DNA from: Hortaea werneckii
Taxonomy: Eukaryota > Ascomycota > Dothideomycetes > Mycosphaerellales > Teratosphaeriaceae
Direction: 5' to 3'
DNA length: 64,000 bases
NCBI GenBank assembly: GCA_037044905.1
Contig: JBAOKB010000061.1
Span: 852,752 to 916,751, forward strand
In this document: positions 10,659 to 21,922 of the stretch, in pieces
Position numbering within the stretch: position 1 is the first letter of the stretch
Layout of the letters: each line of letters opens with the position of its first letter
Program-made: the position numbers and the translations under genes
The notes under the pieces: generated by a model
What the model was told of the DNA's origin: nothing
Databases searched by the model: none
The model's input: only the letters and a program-made list of their open reading frames with translations

Positions 10659-13241
10659 ATGCTTCCGTCTATCTCTCTTCTTTGCGGCCTTCTAGGCTCT
10701 GCCCTCGCCCAAGGCGGACTAGTCATCAACCCCAGAAATGCAGACGATGGCTCCAGTCAAATGGCCTCCGTACCTATTGACCTATCATCAATGAGGAACA
10801 ATCGAGCCTTTGCTATGTCACCAGGGGATGCCAACTTCGACGGAATCCATTCAGGTTATCCTGCTCAGTACTTGCCGGATGCGAACCTCACATACTCTGG
10901 AGTCAAATATGACTTCCCACAGTATCAACCAAATGGCAGTGACAATGTCCTAGCTCAAGGCCAGACCATCACACCACCCAAAGGAAGATATTTCAGCATC
11001 CATATGCTTGCAGCGGCAGAGTCGGCTGTGGCTACCGGCTATGTCAATGCCACTTACGCCGACAACAGTACCACCAGCGGACCTTTGCTTGTTGATCCTT
11101 TCTGGAGCTGGCCCTATCCATATGGTGGCGATATCATCTTCCCTTACTACTTGACTAACACTAGTGTCGACTACAATCGATCCATGATCTACCAGACCAT
11201 CAACTGGTTGGACTCTACCAAGGAACTTGTCAGCTTGCAGCTACCCAATGTTTCCACTGGCGCCGCAACAGGTCCAGGAGGCGCTGCAGAAGAAACCAGA
11301 CTGCATATCTTTGCCGTGACGATGGTTCCTGCTTCCGGGACTGGTGTGCAGCTTGAAGTGCAATTTGCTCGCTCGACGCAGATGTGGATGGAAGGGACCA
11401 ACAAGACTCAGATCATGGAAGTGACTGTCAACAATGTAGGCGATGACTGGGTCTTGTCGAATCACAGCGTCAAAGTATCTGTTGCTGCTCCTGGTGTAAA
11501 GACTGTCTCGCCTGCTGTCATCAACCGCCTCCGTCCAGGCGATCGAGCCATCCTTCAGTTGGGGGTTGTCAATGCCAATGGGACTTCGGCTGGAACGACC
11601 GGACCGGCGACTGTCCACATCTCCAGTACTGGCAACAGCGTGCAAAGCTCTCCATACACCTTCAACGCCACTTACGGCATTGCATCGTACTTCCCTGACT
11701 ACCACAGCATCTATACTCACGAATCTCCACCTTGGTATAACGCCGCCAAATACGGCATCTTCATCCACTGGGGTCCCTACTCCGTCCCCGGCTGGGGCAT
11801 TTCAGGCGAGAACGAGTCGTACGCAGAATGGTACTGGTGGAGCATGAACCAAGGGCCCGGCCAATCCGACGGGACCTACGAATACAACCTGGAAACCTAC
11901 GGCCCAGACCACGTCTACGACGACTTCTTCCCCAACTTCACCGCCAGCGCCTTCGACCCTAAGGAATGGGTCGACCTCTTCGCCGACGCCGGCGCCCAAT
12001 ACTTCGTCCAAGTCACCAAACACCACGACGGCTACGCCCTCTTCGACCTGCCCCCCCACATCACCACCCGCACCAGCGTCGCCCAACCCCCTCACCGCAA
12101 CCTCCTGCACGAACTCTTCTCCGCCGCGGCAAAATATCACCCCACCCTCCACCGCGCCACCTACTTCTCCCTCCCCGAATGGTTCCACCCGGACTACCGC
12201 CCCTACGGCTTCGGCTCCTGGCCCGGCGGCAACGCCACAAATCCCTACACCAACCAAACCCTCCCCTATACCGGCTACGTGCCCCTGGACGACTACGTCT
12301 CCGACCTCATCTTACCCGAAATGCTCACCCTCGCGGCCATGGGCACCGAGATAATGTGGTGCGACATCGGCGGACCTAACTTAACCGCCGAGTTCGCTGC
12401 GGAGTACTACAACACCGCCGCCCTTCAGGGCAAACAGGTCCTGATGGACAACCGCTGCGGGTTACCAGGCGACTTCGATACACCGGAGTACGCGTCCTAC
12501 GACGCCGTGCAGCTGAGAAAGTGGGAGAGTAATCTAGGCATGGACCCCTATTCGTACGGTTTCAACCGCGCGACACCCCTGGCTTCTTACCTCGATCCCC
12601 AAGGGATCGTAAGTAGTTTAGTCGATATTGTTTCCAAAAACGGGAATTTCTTGCTCGATATCGGACCGAAAGCTGATGGGTCGATTCTGGATATCGAGAA
12701 GAGGAATCTGCGCGCTGCGGGACAGTGGATTCAGTCTCATGGTCAGGCGGTTTTTGGGACGGATTATTGGTTTTTGACGCCCTCGGAGGGGGAGAGTGTC
12801 AGGTTTACGAAGAATCAGGATGCGTTTTTTATTTTGAGTTTGCTGCCGCCTAATGGGTCGTTGGTTATTGAGTCCCCTGTCCCGTATGTGGAAGGGGACC
12901 AGGTGGTCGTGGTAGGTGGGGAGATGGATGGGGTTGTGGTTCCGACTCGGTTGGTGGAGAAGAGTCCCGGGAGTAGTGAGAGGAAATTGGAGATTACCGT
13001 CTCGGAAGAGGTTAGGGATGCGGATCGGTATTGTTGGGTTTTTAAGATTCCGTATGGAGGTGGTGCTGCGAATCAGACGGCGGGGGTTGGAGGTGGGAAT
13101 TCGACGACGGGTGGGTTTGGGACGCCTAGTCAGCCGGCTGCGCAGGCCAACGGTGCTGCGTCCAAGGGGGTTGGAAGCGCCGAACGATGGTGTTGGGTTG
13201 TTCCAATGGTCGTGGCAATCATCTCGGCTTTGGTGCTGTAA
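10659..13241 (+). CDS. Secreted, GPI-anchored alpha-L-fucosidase (GH29)
   Basis: The 860-residue protein, in one exon, is predicted to hydrolyse terminal alpha-L-fucose from glycans such as plant xyloglucan or glycoproteins. Residues 1-17 form a signal peptide. About 340 residues of N-terminal beta-rich, N-glycosylated sequence precede the GH29 catalytic barrel, which starts near residue 350 (KYGIFIHWGPYSVPGW at about 364). The sequence IMWCDIGGPN places the likely nucleophile at D569. Typical GH29 segments such as KHHDGYALFD and NGNFLLDIGPKADG are present. A beta-sandwich C-terminal domain is followed by a Ser/Gly-rich linker. The last 17 residues form a hydrophobic GPI-attachment-like signal (WCWVVPMVVAIISALVL), so the enzyme is probably held at the cell surface or wall. 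The N-terminal extension is longer than in bacterial GH29 enzymes. Confidence 0.9.
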   Translation: MLPSISLLCGLLGSALAQGGLVINPRNADDGSSQMASVPIDLSSMRNNRAFAMSPGDANFDGIHSGYPAQYLPDANLTYSGVKYDFPQYQPNGSDNVLAQGQTITPPKGRYFSIHMLAAAESAVATGYVNATYADNSTTSGPLLVDPFWSWPYPYGGDIIFPYYLTNTSVDYNRSMIYQTINWLDSTKELVSLQLPNVSTGAATGPGGAAEETRLHIFAVTMVPASGTGVQLEVQFARSTQMWMEGTNKTQIMEVTVNNVGDDWVLSNHSVKVSVAAPGVKTVSPAVINRLRPGDRAILQLGVVNANGTSAGTTGPATVHISSTGNSVQSSPYTFNATYGIASYFPDYHSIYTHESPPWYNAAKYGIFIHWGPYSVPGWGISGENESYAEWYWWSMNQGPGQSDGTYEYNLETYGPDHVYDDFFPNFTASAFDPKEWVDLFADAGAQYFVQVTKHHDGYALFDLPPHITTRTSVAQPPHRNLLHELFSAAAKYHPTLHRATYFSLPEWFHPDYRPYGFGSWPGGNATNPYTNQTLPYTGYVPLDDYVSDLILPEMLTLAAMGTEIMWCDIGGPNLTAEFAAEYYNTAALQGKQVLMDNRCGLPGDFDTPEYASYDAVQLRKWESNLGMDPYSYGFNRATPLASYLDPQGIVSSLVDIVSKNGNFLLDIGPKADGSILDIEKRNLRAAGQWIQSHGQAVFGTDYWFLTPSEGESVRFTKNQDAFFILSLLPPNGSLVIESPVPYVEGDQVVVVGGEMDGVVVPTRLVEKSPGSSERKLEITVSEEVRDADRYCWVFKIPYGGGAANQTAGVGGGNSTTGGFGTPSQPAAQANGAASKGVGSAERWCWVVPMVVAIISALVL

Positions 13242-14091
13242 GAGCATAGCTAAATCGACTCGAAATTGACCGATGGCTAAAAAAGAAGAGGTGGGGAGCG
13301 CAAGGGAGAACGGGCCCCTGCTTTAAGCCTAGCGACGATACAGTAAAGCTACATTAGCTCTATCCGAAACTACCTATAAGCCTCTCCCCGCAGAGTCACG
13401 GACATATGTACTATGTTTCGACATCTTAGTAGAGCCTCTACTTAGTAGAGGCCTATATTTATACCAATTTCTTACGACAGGAGAGGGTAATTTAAAACAT
13501 AAAGGAGAAGAGAGAGAATAGGAAAGAAGAGAGAGAGAGAATAGGAAAGAGGAGAGGAGGCAAATTTCGATGTAAGTTAGTTGAAAAAAAAAAAAGCAAA
13601 AAAAAGCGAAAAAGCAAAAGGAAGAGCAAAAGAAAAGCAGAAAAAATAACCCCCCTACCAAAAAAAAAGAAAAGAAAAGAAAACAGAAAAAGAGAGGCAA
13701 GGGCTAGGTAAAGAAAAGAAAAACCGACTTTATTCATTGTCTATACTTCTATAAAAGCAGAAACTTCATCACTTTGTCCTTGAAAAGTAGTTGTCGCCCC
13801 CCGCCTAGTGTTAGGGAAAAGGGAGGCGGTGGCGTGCGTAGGAAGGAGAGAAAAGTCGCGAAAAAAAAAAAAAAAAAAAAAAACAACAACAACAACAACA
13901 TAAATCAAGAAAAGATGAAAGAGCAAGGCTTATATGCCAACGGCTTTTCACTTTTTTTTTTTTTTTTTTTTTCGTTTGTCAAGAGAGAGGGGAAAAAAAA
14001 AAAACAAAAAAAATATGACAACAACAACAACAACAGAATTTTCAAAAACAATAATAAATGCATCATGTCACTTTCTAAGAGTCTAGTAATT

Positions 14092-14122
<31 letters not shown>

Positions 14123-14327
14123 CCCCCTTCCCAACCCCCGTTTTGCTTTCTTTCCCATTTTTTTTCCCTCCTCCTTTTAAAACGAAAAACCCTTGCATCC
14201 CCGGGGACTTCCTCCCCTTTTCTCGACAGGAAAACAAATAGCTCTCCATCTCACTTTCCCCCTCCCCCCGCATCCTTGCATCCTTGCATCCTTCATATCC
14301 TCTCCCCCCTTTCCACCGCATCAAAAT
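13242..14327. repeat. Low-complexity intergenic block with long homopolymers
   Basis: This stretch lies between the 3' ends of fucosidase (+) and CTP synthase (-). It has a small hairpin at 13428-13442 (arms AGTAGAG / CTCTACT) and purine-rich AG repeats at 13500-13560. A-rich tracts follow at 13585-13690. There is a 23-base A run at 13861-13883 followed by CAA repeats, a 21-base T run at 13952-13972, more CAA repeats near 14018-14035, and a 29-base C run at 14092-14120. Open frames here are homopolymer translations and not genes. Confidence 0.85.
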
Positions 14328-16359
14328 CTAAAAAACCGCATCCCCGCCCTCACTCCCCACCAGTCCCTCCCTCTTCAACCCACTCAACTCCTGATACACC
14401 TCCGCCCCCTTCCCGCCCCCGGACAGCCCGGGCACGACCCCATTCTCGCCGCTCGTAATCTCACTCAGCATCCCCGCCGCGGCGGCAATAAACCCCAGAT
14501 AAGGTTTCGACGGGTGCAGCACCCGCGACAGGTACTCGGGATGGAATTGTACGCCGACGTACCAGGGATGGTTCTGCAGCTCGATGACTTCCTGCCGGAC
14601 CCCCGTTTCGTCTTTGCCGATGAAAGTCAGGCCTTGCTGTTCGAGGGAGGGGATGTAGGCCGGGTTGACTTCGTAGCGGTGGCGGTGGCGTTCGTTGATG
14701 GAGGAAGTGTTGAGGCCGTACAGCGCGCGGAGTTTGCTCCATTCGCTGCCTTCTTGCCAGTAGGTCGGGCGGAGCCCGAGACGCATGGTTCCGCCTAGTT
14801 GGCCGGGGTGGTGTTCTGGCATGCTGACGATCAGGCGGTCTTCGTCTGTTGCGTTGAATTCGTAGGAGGAGGCTTGCGGGAGCGGGATGTTGCACACGCT
14901 GCGCGCGAATTCGATCACGGCGATTTGCATCCCGAGGCAGATGCCTAGGTATGGGGTGCGATGTTCGCGGGCCCATTTGGCGGCCGCGATCATGCCTTCG
15001 GTCCCGCGGCTGCCGAATCCGCCGGGGATGAGGATGCCCTTGGCGGTGCAGACGTCGTGCCATGCGCGGTGGAACTTGGCGGGGTCTGTGTGGTTCGCCG
15101 AGGGTTCGAGGTGTTCGGCGTCGACGTATCGGATTACTAGTTTCTTCCTGCATCGCATGGCTGCATGCTCGAGCGATTTGATGACGGATAGGTATGAGTC
15201 GGGCTGATCGAGGTATTTTCCTACCAGCACGATCTCGATGTTCTCGTGGAGGTTCTGGAGACCGAGAGTAAGAGTCTTCCAGGTCTCCCAGATGTTCGAC
15301 CCCTTCTTTTTCAAGACAGGGTTGATGTTCATGTGCGGTTCTTCCAGCTGCAGGGCACTCCGCATCAGGGTATCTAATCTCTGTTCGTGCAGCAGAATCG
15401 GAACCTGGTACGTAGATGGCATGTCACGCACCGCCAGGACCTGTTCGGACCGGACCTGACAGAAGCGTGCGATCTTGTCGATGACGCCCTCTTCCAAGGG
15501 CTTCTCACAGCGACAGGCGATCAGATCAGGAATCAAACCCGCACTTCGGACGCCCTTGATGGCCATCTGGGTGGGTTTGGTCTTCTGCTCGCCATGGACG
15601 ACGGGGACGTAGGAGACGTGGATCTGCATGAAGTCCTCCCTTCGGCAATTGCGTCGCAGCTCAGTCAAAGCCTCGACGAAAGGCATACCCTCAATATCTC
15701 CGATGGTACCCCCCAGCTCGATAATACAGACATCGGGCTCTTCGCCAGTGTCGTCGACGGGAATGCGAGCGACCCTGTTGATCCAGTCCTCAATAGCTCC
15801 CGTCACATGGGGAACGACCTGGACCGTCTTGCCGAGGTACTTGCCTTCTCTCTCGGCCTCGATGACCTTGCTGAAGATCTTGCCCAGGGTGATGTTGTTC
15901 TCGCGGGTGAGGGTGATATTCAGGTAGCGCTCGTAGTTGCCCAGGTCCAGATCCACCTCGCCGCCGTCATCCAGGACGTAAACTTCGCCGTGCTCACGCG
16001 GGTTCATGGTGCCGGCATCGACGTTGATGTAGGGGTCGATCTTGATCGAGGAGACCTTGAGCCCCATGGTCTTGAGGAGCAGACCGGCGGAGGAGGCGAT
16101 GATGCCCTTCCCTGTAGCGGCACGGCATGATTAGTATGGCCTATCGTGTGCCCAATGGCTGATTGCATGGGTGCGGAGGCGGTCGGAGGAGAGTCGAGAG
16201 AGGGAGGTATAAGTGGTGGAAGTCGTAGTGGTTTTACTCACCCACGCCGGAGATGACACCTGCAGAATGGAATGTTAGCATATGATCTTGACTGTCGTTG
16301 CATACTGAACGATGTTGTAGTGATTGATACTGACCTCCCGATACCAGGACGTACTTCAT
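14328..16359 (-). CDS. URA7: CTP synthase
   Basis: This enzyme makes CTP from UTP, ATP and glutamine, the last step of pyrimidine nucleotide synthesis, in the cytosol. Exons are 16359-16335, 16259-16242 (only 18 bases) and 16111-14328. Spliced together they give the canonical start MKYVLVSGGVISGVGKGI and 608 residues. The N-terminal amidoligase domain holds the P-loop GVGKGI and the CTP/UTP-binding IDPYINVDAGTM and GEVYVLDDGGEVDLD segments. The C-terminal class I glutamine amidotransferase domain has the nucleophile in YLGICLGMQ (C406) and the His-Glu pair in VQFHPEY. Length and motifs match yeast Ura7/Ura8. The two early introns and the tiny second exon are easy to miss in automatic annotation. 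Confidence 0.96.
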
Positions 16360-16870
16360 GTTGCCTAGCTGTTTGAAATAGGTAGTTGTACACCTTTCGG
16401 CGGCCCAAATCACCCTATGGATCGGGGAAGAAGAGAAAGCAACAATTTCGGCCTCGACCAACGCGTTTTTGCAAAGAAAGCTCGCGTCCTCTGCGCGCGC
16501 TAGTCTCCCCGCAATTTACTCGATCCGGCAGGTCAGGTGAGCAAGGCTGATTAGTAATCTGTCTCGGATCGGCGACTCGAGGTCAATGAATGTTTGCATG
16601 AAGATTCGAGTGAATATTGATTGGAGATCTGCCTTCGGACCCCACTCCCACGAAGACCGAGCGGCCGATGGTCCATCAACGTCAGCAATGGAATCGAGCG
16701 CCGTTTCAATGCATGTGCGGGGGAATGGGATAAATCCATCCATCAATAATTGACGATCCTGTCGTCATTCCAACATAACCCCCGGTATCATGTATCTGGA
16801 CATCAGGTAGGTTCATCTCTCGACAATTCTCTCCCTTCTCCTCTCTTTCTTTATCAACCGTGCAATCCAG
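16360..16870. promoter_or_regulatory. Divergent spacer, CTP synthase / aldo-keto reductase
   Basis: This 510-base divergent spacer presumably carries both promoters. The right end is pyrimidine-rich (16820-16855), as expected for a fungal transcription start. I see nothing else. Confidence 0.45.
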
Positions 16871-17970
16871 ATGCATCCTCTCACCAAATTGCTGCCATTG
16901 GCAGCTCTCGCACTCACTCACCAACCCGAAGCTCAACTCCCTCTCACCCCCAACTCCGACCTCCCAGGCCAAGCGCTTACCCTCGATACCATCCCGCTGC
17001 TCGGCTACGGCACATGGAATCTCAAGGCAGACAATGTCTCCGACGCCGTCTCGCTCGCCATCCAGACCGGCTATCGACACATTGACGCCGCCGCCGTGTA
17101 CGGCAACGAGAAGGATGTCGGCATCGGCATTGCAGATGGATTGGCCAAGACTGGGTTGAAGCGGGAAGACCTCTGGATCACGAGCAAGCTATGGAACGAC
17201 CAGTAAGCCCACCACTCTTCCAGATCCTACTCAACCCACCGTACTTACTCTTATGAACCAGCCATGGCCCTGATAACGTCGAATCCGGCCTGGCCAAAAC
17301 CCTCTCCGACCTCAACCTCTCCTACCTCGACCTCTACCACATGCACTGGCCCGTCAGCACCACCTCCGGCTCCCCCGAAATCGAATACCTCTCCACCTGG
17401 GACGCCATGGTCACCCTCCTCCTGTCCCGCGGCCTCGTCCGCCACCTCGGCATCTCCAACTTCTCCCCAGCCCAACTCACCGCCTTACTAAACCACACCT
17501 CGCACCCGCCCTCCGTGCACCAAATGGAACTGCACCCCTACCTCCCGCAATCCTCCTTCCTCGCCTTACACCGCGACAACGGCATCCACGTGACCGCCTA
17601 CTCGCCCCTCGCCGGCACCAACCCCACTTACGCGCCCGGTCGCGACGACTCCGAAACCCCGCTCCTCCAAAACCCCCTCATCAACAAAATCGCAACCAAG
17701 CGGAACTGCTCCCCCGCCCAAGTCGCCCTCGTCTGGGGTATGGCCCGCGGAACCTCCGTCATCCCCAAAGCGCAGCATGCGGATTACATCCGGGAGAACT
17801 TCGCTTCGGTCGAGGGGTGTGTGCTCAAGGCCAAGGATCTCCGGAAGATCGATAAGTTGGGGGCCGAGAGGCAGCATAGGTATAATAACCCGAGTCAGAG
17901 CTGGGGGGTCCCGTTGTATGAGGGGTTGGAGGATGCGGGGGGGAGGGGGGATTATCGGTTGAGGAGGTGA
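16871..17970 (+). CDS. Aldo-keto reductase with a signal-like N-terminus
   Basis: This NAD(P)H-dependent carbonyl reductase belongs to the AKR superfamily. Exons are 16871-17202 and 17262-17970 (GTAAGC donor, CCAG acceptor), giving 346 residues. The catalytic tetrad is D72, Y77 (HIDAAAVYGNE), K106 (ITSKLW) and H139 (LYHMHWP). Other AKR signatures are LGISNFSPAQL, QMELHPYLPQ and the cofactor-binding VIPKAQ segment. The first 22 residues (MHPLTKLLPLAALALTHQPE) look like a secretory signal peptide, which is unusual for a normally cytosolic family; alternatively this is just a hydrophobic extension. The C-terminus is a little extended (YEGLEDAGGRGDYRLRR). The substrate cannot be told from the sequence. 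Confidence 0.9.
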
Positions 17971-19071
17971 AGCGCATGGAGGGGTTTGTAGCTCACGATG
18001 AGGGGGGTTGGAGGGAGGGGGATGTCCTCTTTTGAGTTCCTCTAACCTAATCCCTACACCCCTCACCTCCGACCTGTTTGTCTCTCTTTCTCACTACTTT
18101 TTCCCGCCACCGCCCGGTGAAGATGGGTGTATGCCCTTGACGACGATGATGATGATGTGTGCAAGAAGAAAAAGAAGAAAAACTCTTTCTAAAGCTCCCC
18201 TTCGAGGCCCGAAGACGACGAAAGACCGTCCCCGGAAGGAGGCCAAGGAGTGTTGAAAGTAATTGATCTAATTCTTATTCTCAATCGTGTTTTTTACTCC
18301 TTCTAATTTCTTTTCTTTTTAAATCTTCCTTTTCGGTCGTCTCACCTTTGATGGTAAGATCGTCCGGAAGGATTGACCCTGTGCCTCTTTTTTCTTACTT
18401 TCTTCATACAATCAATGAGATTCGCTCTATCCCCACCATCGGATGAAAGAGTCTTTGAAATCTTGGTCAAATGATTATTTTTCTTTTTTCCTTTTTTTTG
18501 GGGGGGGTGTGGGGTGGCGGTAGTACACTCACGTATGTACAAACTCATGCAAAAGTATTGCGTTTCCCTGCCATTATTTTGGGATAGATACGGATAGTGG
18601 TGTAGCCTAGGAAGGAACGCCAATTGAGCTACAGATTGTCTATAGATCTTTTCTCTTCGCAGCTGTCCTACTCCCCTCCCCTCCCCTTCTTTCTTTTTTC
18701 TTTTAAAGACAAAATACAAATTAAGCCAGAAAGATCAACGCTCTTCGATCTGATGCGACAGATTCGAAATATGCTGACTTTTCTAGCTAGTTCAATCATT
18801 CGAATGGGGGCTCTCGTGTCGTTTGTGTCACGATTCCAATTCAAAACCAAACGTCGACGACATTGGCACAGTAGGATGCTAAAGCCCAGTCTACTTCTGG
18901 TGAGTTCGATATCCATCACATACATCATTAGTGCCATTTTGGCTGTGAGGCTGTTCTTATTTGCCGCGGATCAAGGTCGATGGTCTTTCATTTCTCCTGT
19001 TATCTCCCCTATGCTCTCACCCAAATCAAAAGTCAATACCCCTCTCCCCCATCCGACTCGGGAAAAGGATT
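17971..19071. other. Convergent intergenic region
   Basis: This 1.1-kb spacer lies between the 3' ends of the aldo-keto reductase (+) and the MFS transporter (-). It contains an ATG-rich ATGATG run at 18146-18160, an AAGAAGAA run near 18165-18185, and a short G run at 18499-18510. The frames open here do not look coding. Confidence 0.45.
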
Positions 19072-21032
19072 TCACGAAGCCCTCGCACCCGTCTGATCCC
19101 GATCATCAATCTTTTCGTCGTGCTCCTGCTCCACGCTCTTCGCCCTCTGCGCATGGATATCCCCCGCGAACTCCTCAATATGGAAACCCAGATTCCGTGT
19201 CTTGGCCGTCGGGATGAACCACTGGGTCTCGGAGAAGAGCGCGTTCATCTCCTCCAGCGGCCGCTTCTTGGTCTCCGGCATCAGCGCCCAGAAGAACAGC
19301 GCGTTGGTGAAGTTGCAGACTACGAAGGTGATGAAGTAGCGCCAGGAGACGTCGGAGAAGGCTGGTGCGGTCACTTGGCCGATGAGCGTGTTGAAGGCGA
19401 AGGACATCATGACGCCGAGCGTGACGCCTTTGGAGCGGGTCTTCATGTCGAAGACTTCGGCGGGAATGATCCAGGATAAGCTGCCGCAGGTGAAGGAGAA
19501 AGATCTGCAGTGTATCTGTCAGCTGCACTTTCTCTTGTGAGAGTGGTGGCGGGAAGGTCTTTCTCCTCCCTTCCTACAAAAGATGTGTTGACTTACAGCT
19601 GGAACAACCAGTTCATCACAATGAACACCCATCCCAGTCCTTCCTGGGCCGACTGCGGCTGGCTTGGGAACACGGCGACCACAGCAGTAAGCACGATCCA
19701 GAAGATGCCGTTGAAGACATTACCGAGGATGAGAGGCCATCGCCGACCGATGCGGTCGATGAAAACCGCCGTGCAGAATTGGGCCACGATGGCTAACACG
19801 TTACTGACCGCTTGGTACTGCAGCGATTCCGTCGTGCCGATGTTAAGCGAAGCGTAGATCTGCGGCGTGAAGTATTGGATCGCGCTGGTAAAGAGAGAGA
19901 AATTAGTTCTCGAGACCACCTGAAGAAAGGGGGAGCATGTGGACTTGATCTCTGTAACTCACCTTACGCCAGTCATCTGCACCGAAGCCTGCAAAGCAAG
20001 CACAAGAAAGAGTCGACGGAAACTGGCTTTCTCCTTGAATAGATCCATCCAGCTGGCCGACTCCGCCCGTTCCTGTTCAATGGTGGCTTCGATCTGAGTG
20101 TACTCAGCCAGCACCCACTCGTCGTCTTGGTTACCGCTCGCATGCAGTCTAGCGAGCGTCGCGAGTCCTTTCTGGGTCCTCCCGTGTGCGATCTGCCAGC
20201 GTGGACTCTCGGGGAAGAGAAGGATGAGACAGGCGAGGAGAAAGGCCGGGGCAAGCTGGATTCCGAGCGGGATGCGCCACTGAGCGTTGTTCGAGGCGGT
20301 CATGTTCTGGTTGGTGCCGTAGGTGGTGAACGCTGGAAAGTTGATGGTTAGTCGCTGGGGCACCTCATATTTGCTTAGTCCCAGTATACTTAGAGAGAAC
20401 TTACAAGCTATCATAGAGCCGAATCCGATCAACAGTTGCTGCAAAGCAGTGATACGCCCACGGATAGCAGGATGGGCGATCTCGGCCTGGTAAAGTGGGA
20501 CAATCATGACCAAGTCACCAACTCCAAGTCCTGCAATAGCACGTCCCGCCAAAAGGTAACTGATGTCTCTCCCTGCCGTCTGCAAAGCGCCTCCGACCAA
20601 GAAAATGGCAGCACCTAAGAGGATCGTAAGGCGTCGACCGATCAAGTCGCTGACGAGACCTGCAAGTGCAGCGCCGAAGAATCCCCCGCCGGTGAACACG
20701 GCTACGATGGCACCGCTATCGTTCTTTGTCAGCTAAGGTTTGATACTAGATCCTGGTGATGATTTCACGTACTCGATTTCATCGCTGGGATCGTTGAAGT
20801 TCCTTTCGAAAGCTGCGGCGGCGACACTGCCGCCAATGACACCCAAATCATAGCTGGGATTGGATCAGTATCTCGTCTTCTGTATGATGTGCCAACCACG
20901 ACGTACCCGTAAAGAAAAGAGCCGAGAGAGGCGAATATGCCTACACAAATCTGAACGTCTTGTCAGCTTCCTTCCAACCAAGTCATAAGACATGCGATAA
21001 AGTACCTGATAGACTCGTGGAGGAATAGCCAT
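19072..21032 (-). CDS. MFS sugar-type transporter
   Basis: This proton-coupled hexose/quinate-type porter of the plasma membrane belongs to the sugar porter family of the major facilitator superfamily. Seven exons fit GT-AG rules with a continuous phase: 21032-21006, 20950-20907, 20853-20773, 20715-20405, 20332-19963, 19884-19597 and 19504-19072. They give 517 residues. Twelve membrane segments are expected. Family marks are LYGYDLGVIGG in TM1, DLIGRRLTILLG after TM2, the PESPRW motif, the GVSAIQYFTPQIY segment of TM7, DRIGRRWPL, and PETKKRPLEEM after TM12. The C-terminal tail is hydrophilic. The substrate is not resolved: quinate, monosaccharide and disaccharide porters share these motifs. 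The amidohydrolase gene lies about 890 bases upstream on the same strand. Confidence 0.92.
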
Positions 21033-21922
21033 GTTTACGCCGAAACAACGTAAGACCGATTGAACAACGAGGTCGATCGAAGTACACCGAATTGGAAATC
21101 AACCCCAAATCCTCCCAAGTAACCGGGGGAGAGCTCTAATGCAGCGTGCGGGCCCCATCTCGTCTTGTATTCATTCCATGGCATGCAACCCCTCGCGTAA
21201 TCTTCGGGGACTGAGATCCCCCGAAAGAGGGCATATGCTCTGGGAGCCCCAGGTCGTGGCATCGCTACTATGAAGCTTGGCCTGCCATATCCTGCGTATA
21301 TAGTGGAACTCATCCAGGTTGCCCGCCGGAGGGCATCAGAGTTAGGGATCCATCATTCCGCGGGCGGATTTAGAACTTCCCGGATTGGGGACGTCAAGCG
21401 ACTTTGACTGCATTTGCCGACAGCGCCTCTGATCCCGCCAATGCGTCCGTTCCTACTTGGCAAGGCTGGTAATGAGACGGTTCGGAGTGAATGACGTCCC
21501 TGAAGTACGACTGTCCGCGAACAGGTTGGGTGCGTGCCATGGGGCGCTGGCGTGCGGCTCTGGAGCCGAGGGTTAAAACACCCAGGTCATAAGCTTCTCC
21601 ACCACTGGCCTTTGCTCGCGTGGCCGACCGATCCCTTGGCATGGGCTTTTAAACGACCTTGGCGGTGTCCACCTCCTCCGGAAGCTATATCGTGCTCGTG
21701 TCCGAGGTCGACTCGATTCATATACACCTCCGGAGAGAACCCAGTTCACTACAGTTGCCGCGAATTTGTCCGTTCGGACGCTGGAACTCTTACCGTCTGG
21801 TCTGCTCCGAGGTCTATACGAGCGCTTCTTGCCTCAGCTGCTTGACCCAAGACTCACTACCTAGGTACCTTTCATTGCTCCAAGTTCGGCGTCTTGACAT
21901 GGCCAGAGGACAAATACCTACT
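21033..21922. promoter_or_regulatory. Upstream region of the MFS transporter
   Basis: This 890-base spacer should hold the MFS promoter and the amidohydrolase 3' UTR. Several short open frames occur on both strands without coding character. No repeat or RNA is apparent. Confidence 0.4.

Noticed and set aside
12618..13247. Minus-strand frame of 209 codons opposite the fucosidase
   Set aside because: It overlaps a well-supported GH29 and GPI-signal coding region and has no family motif.
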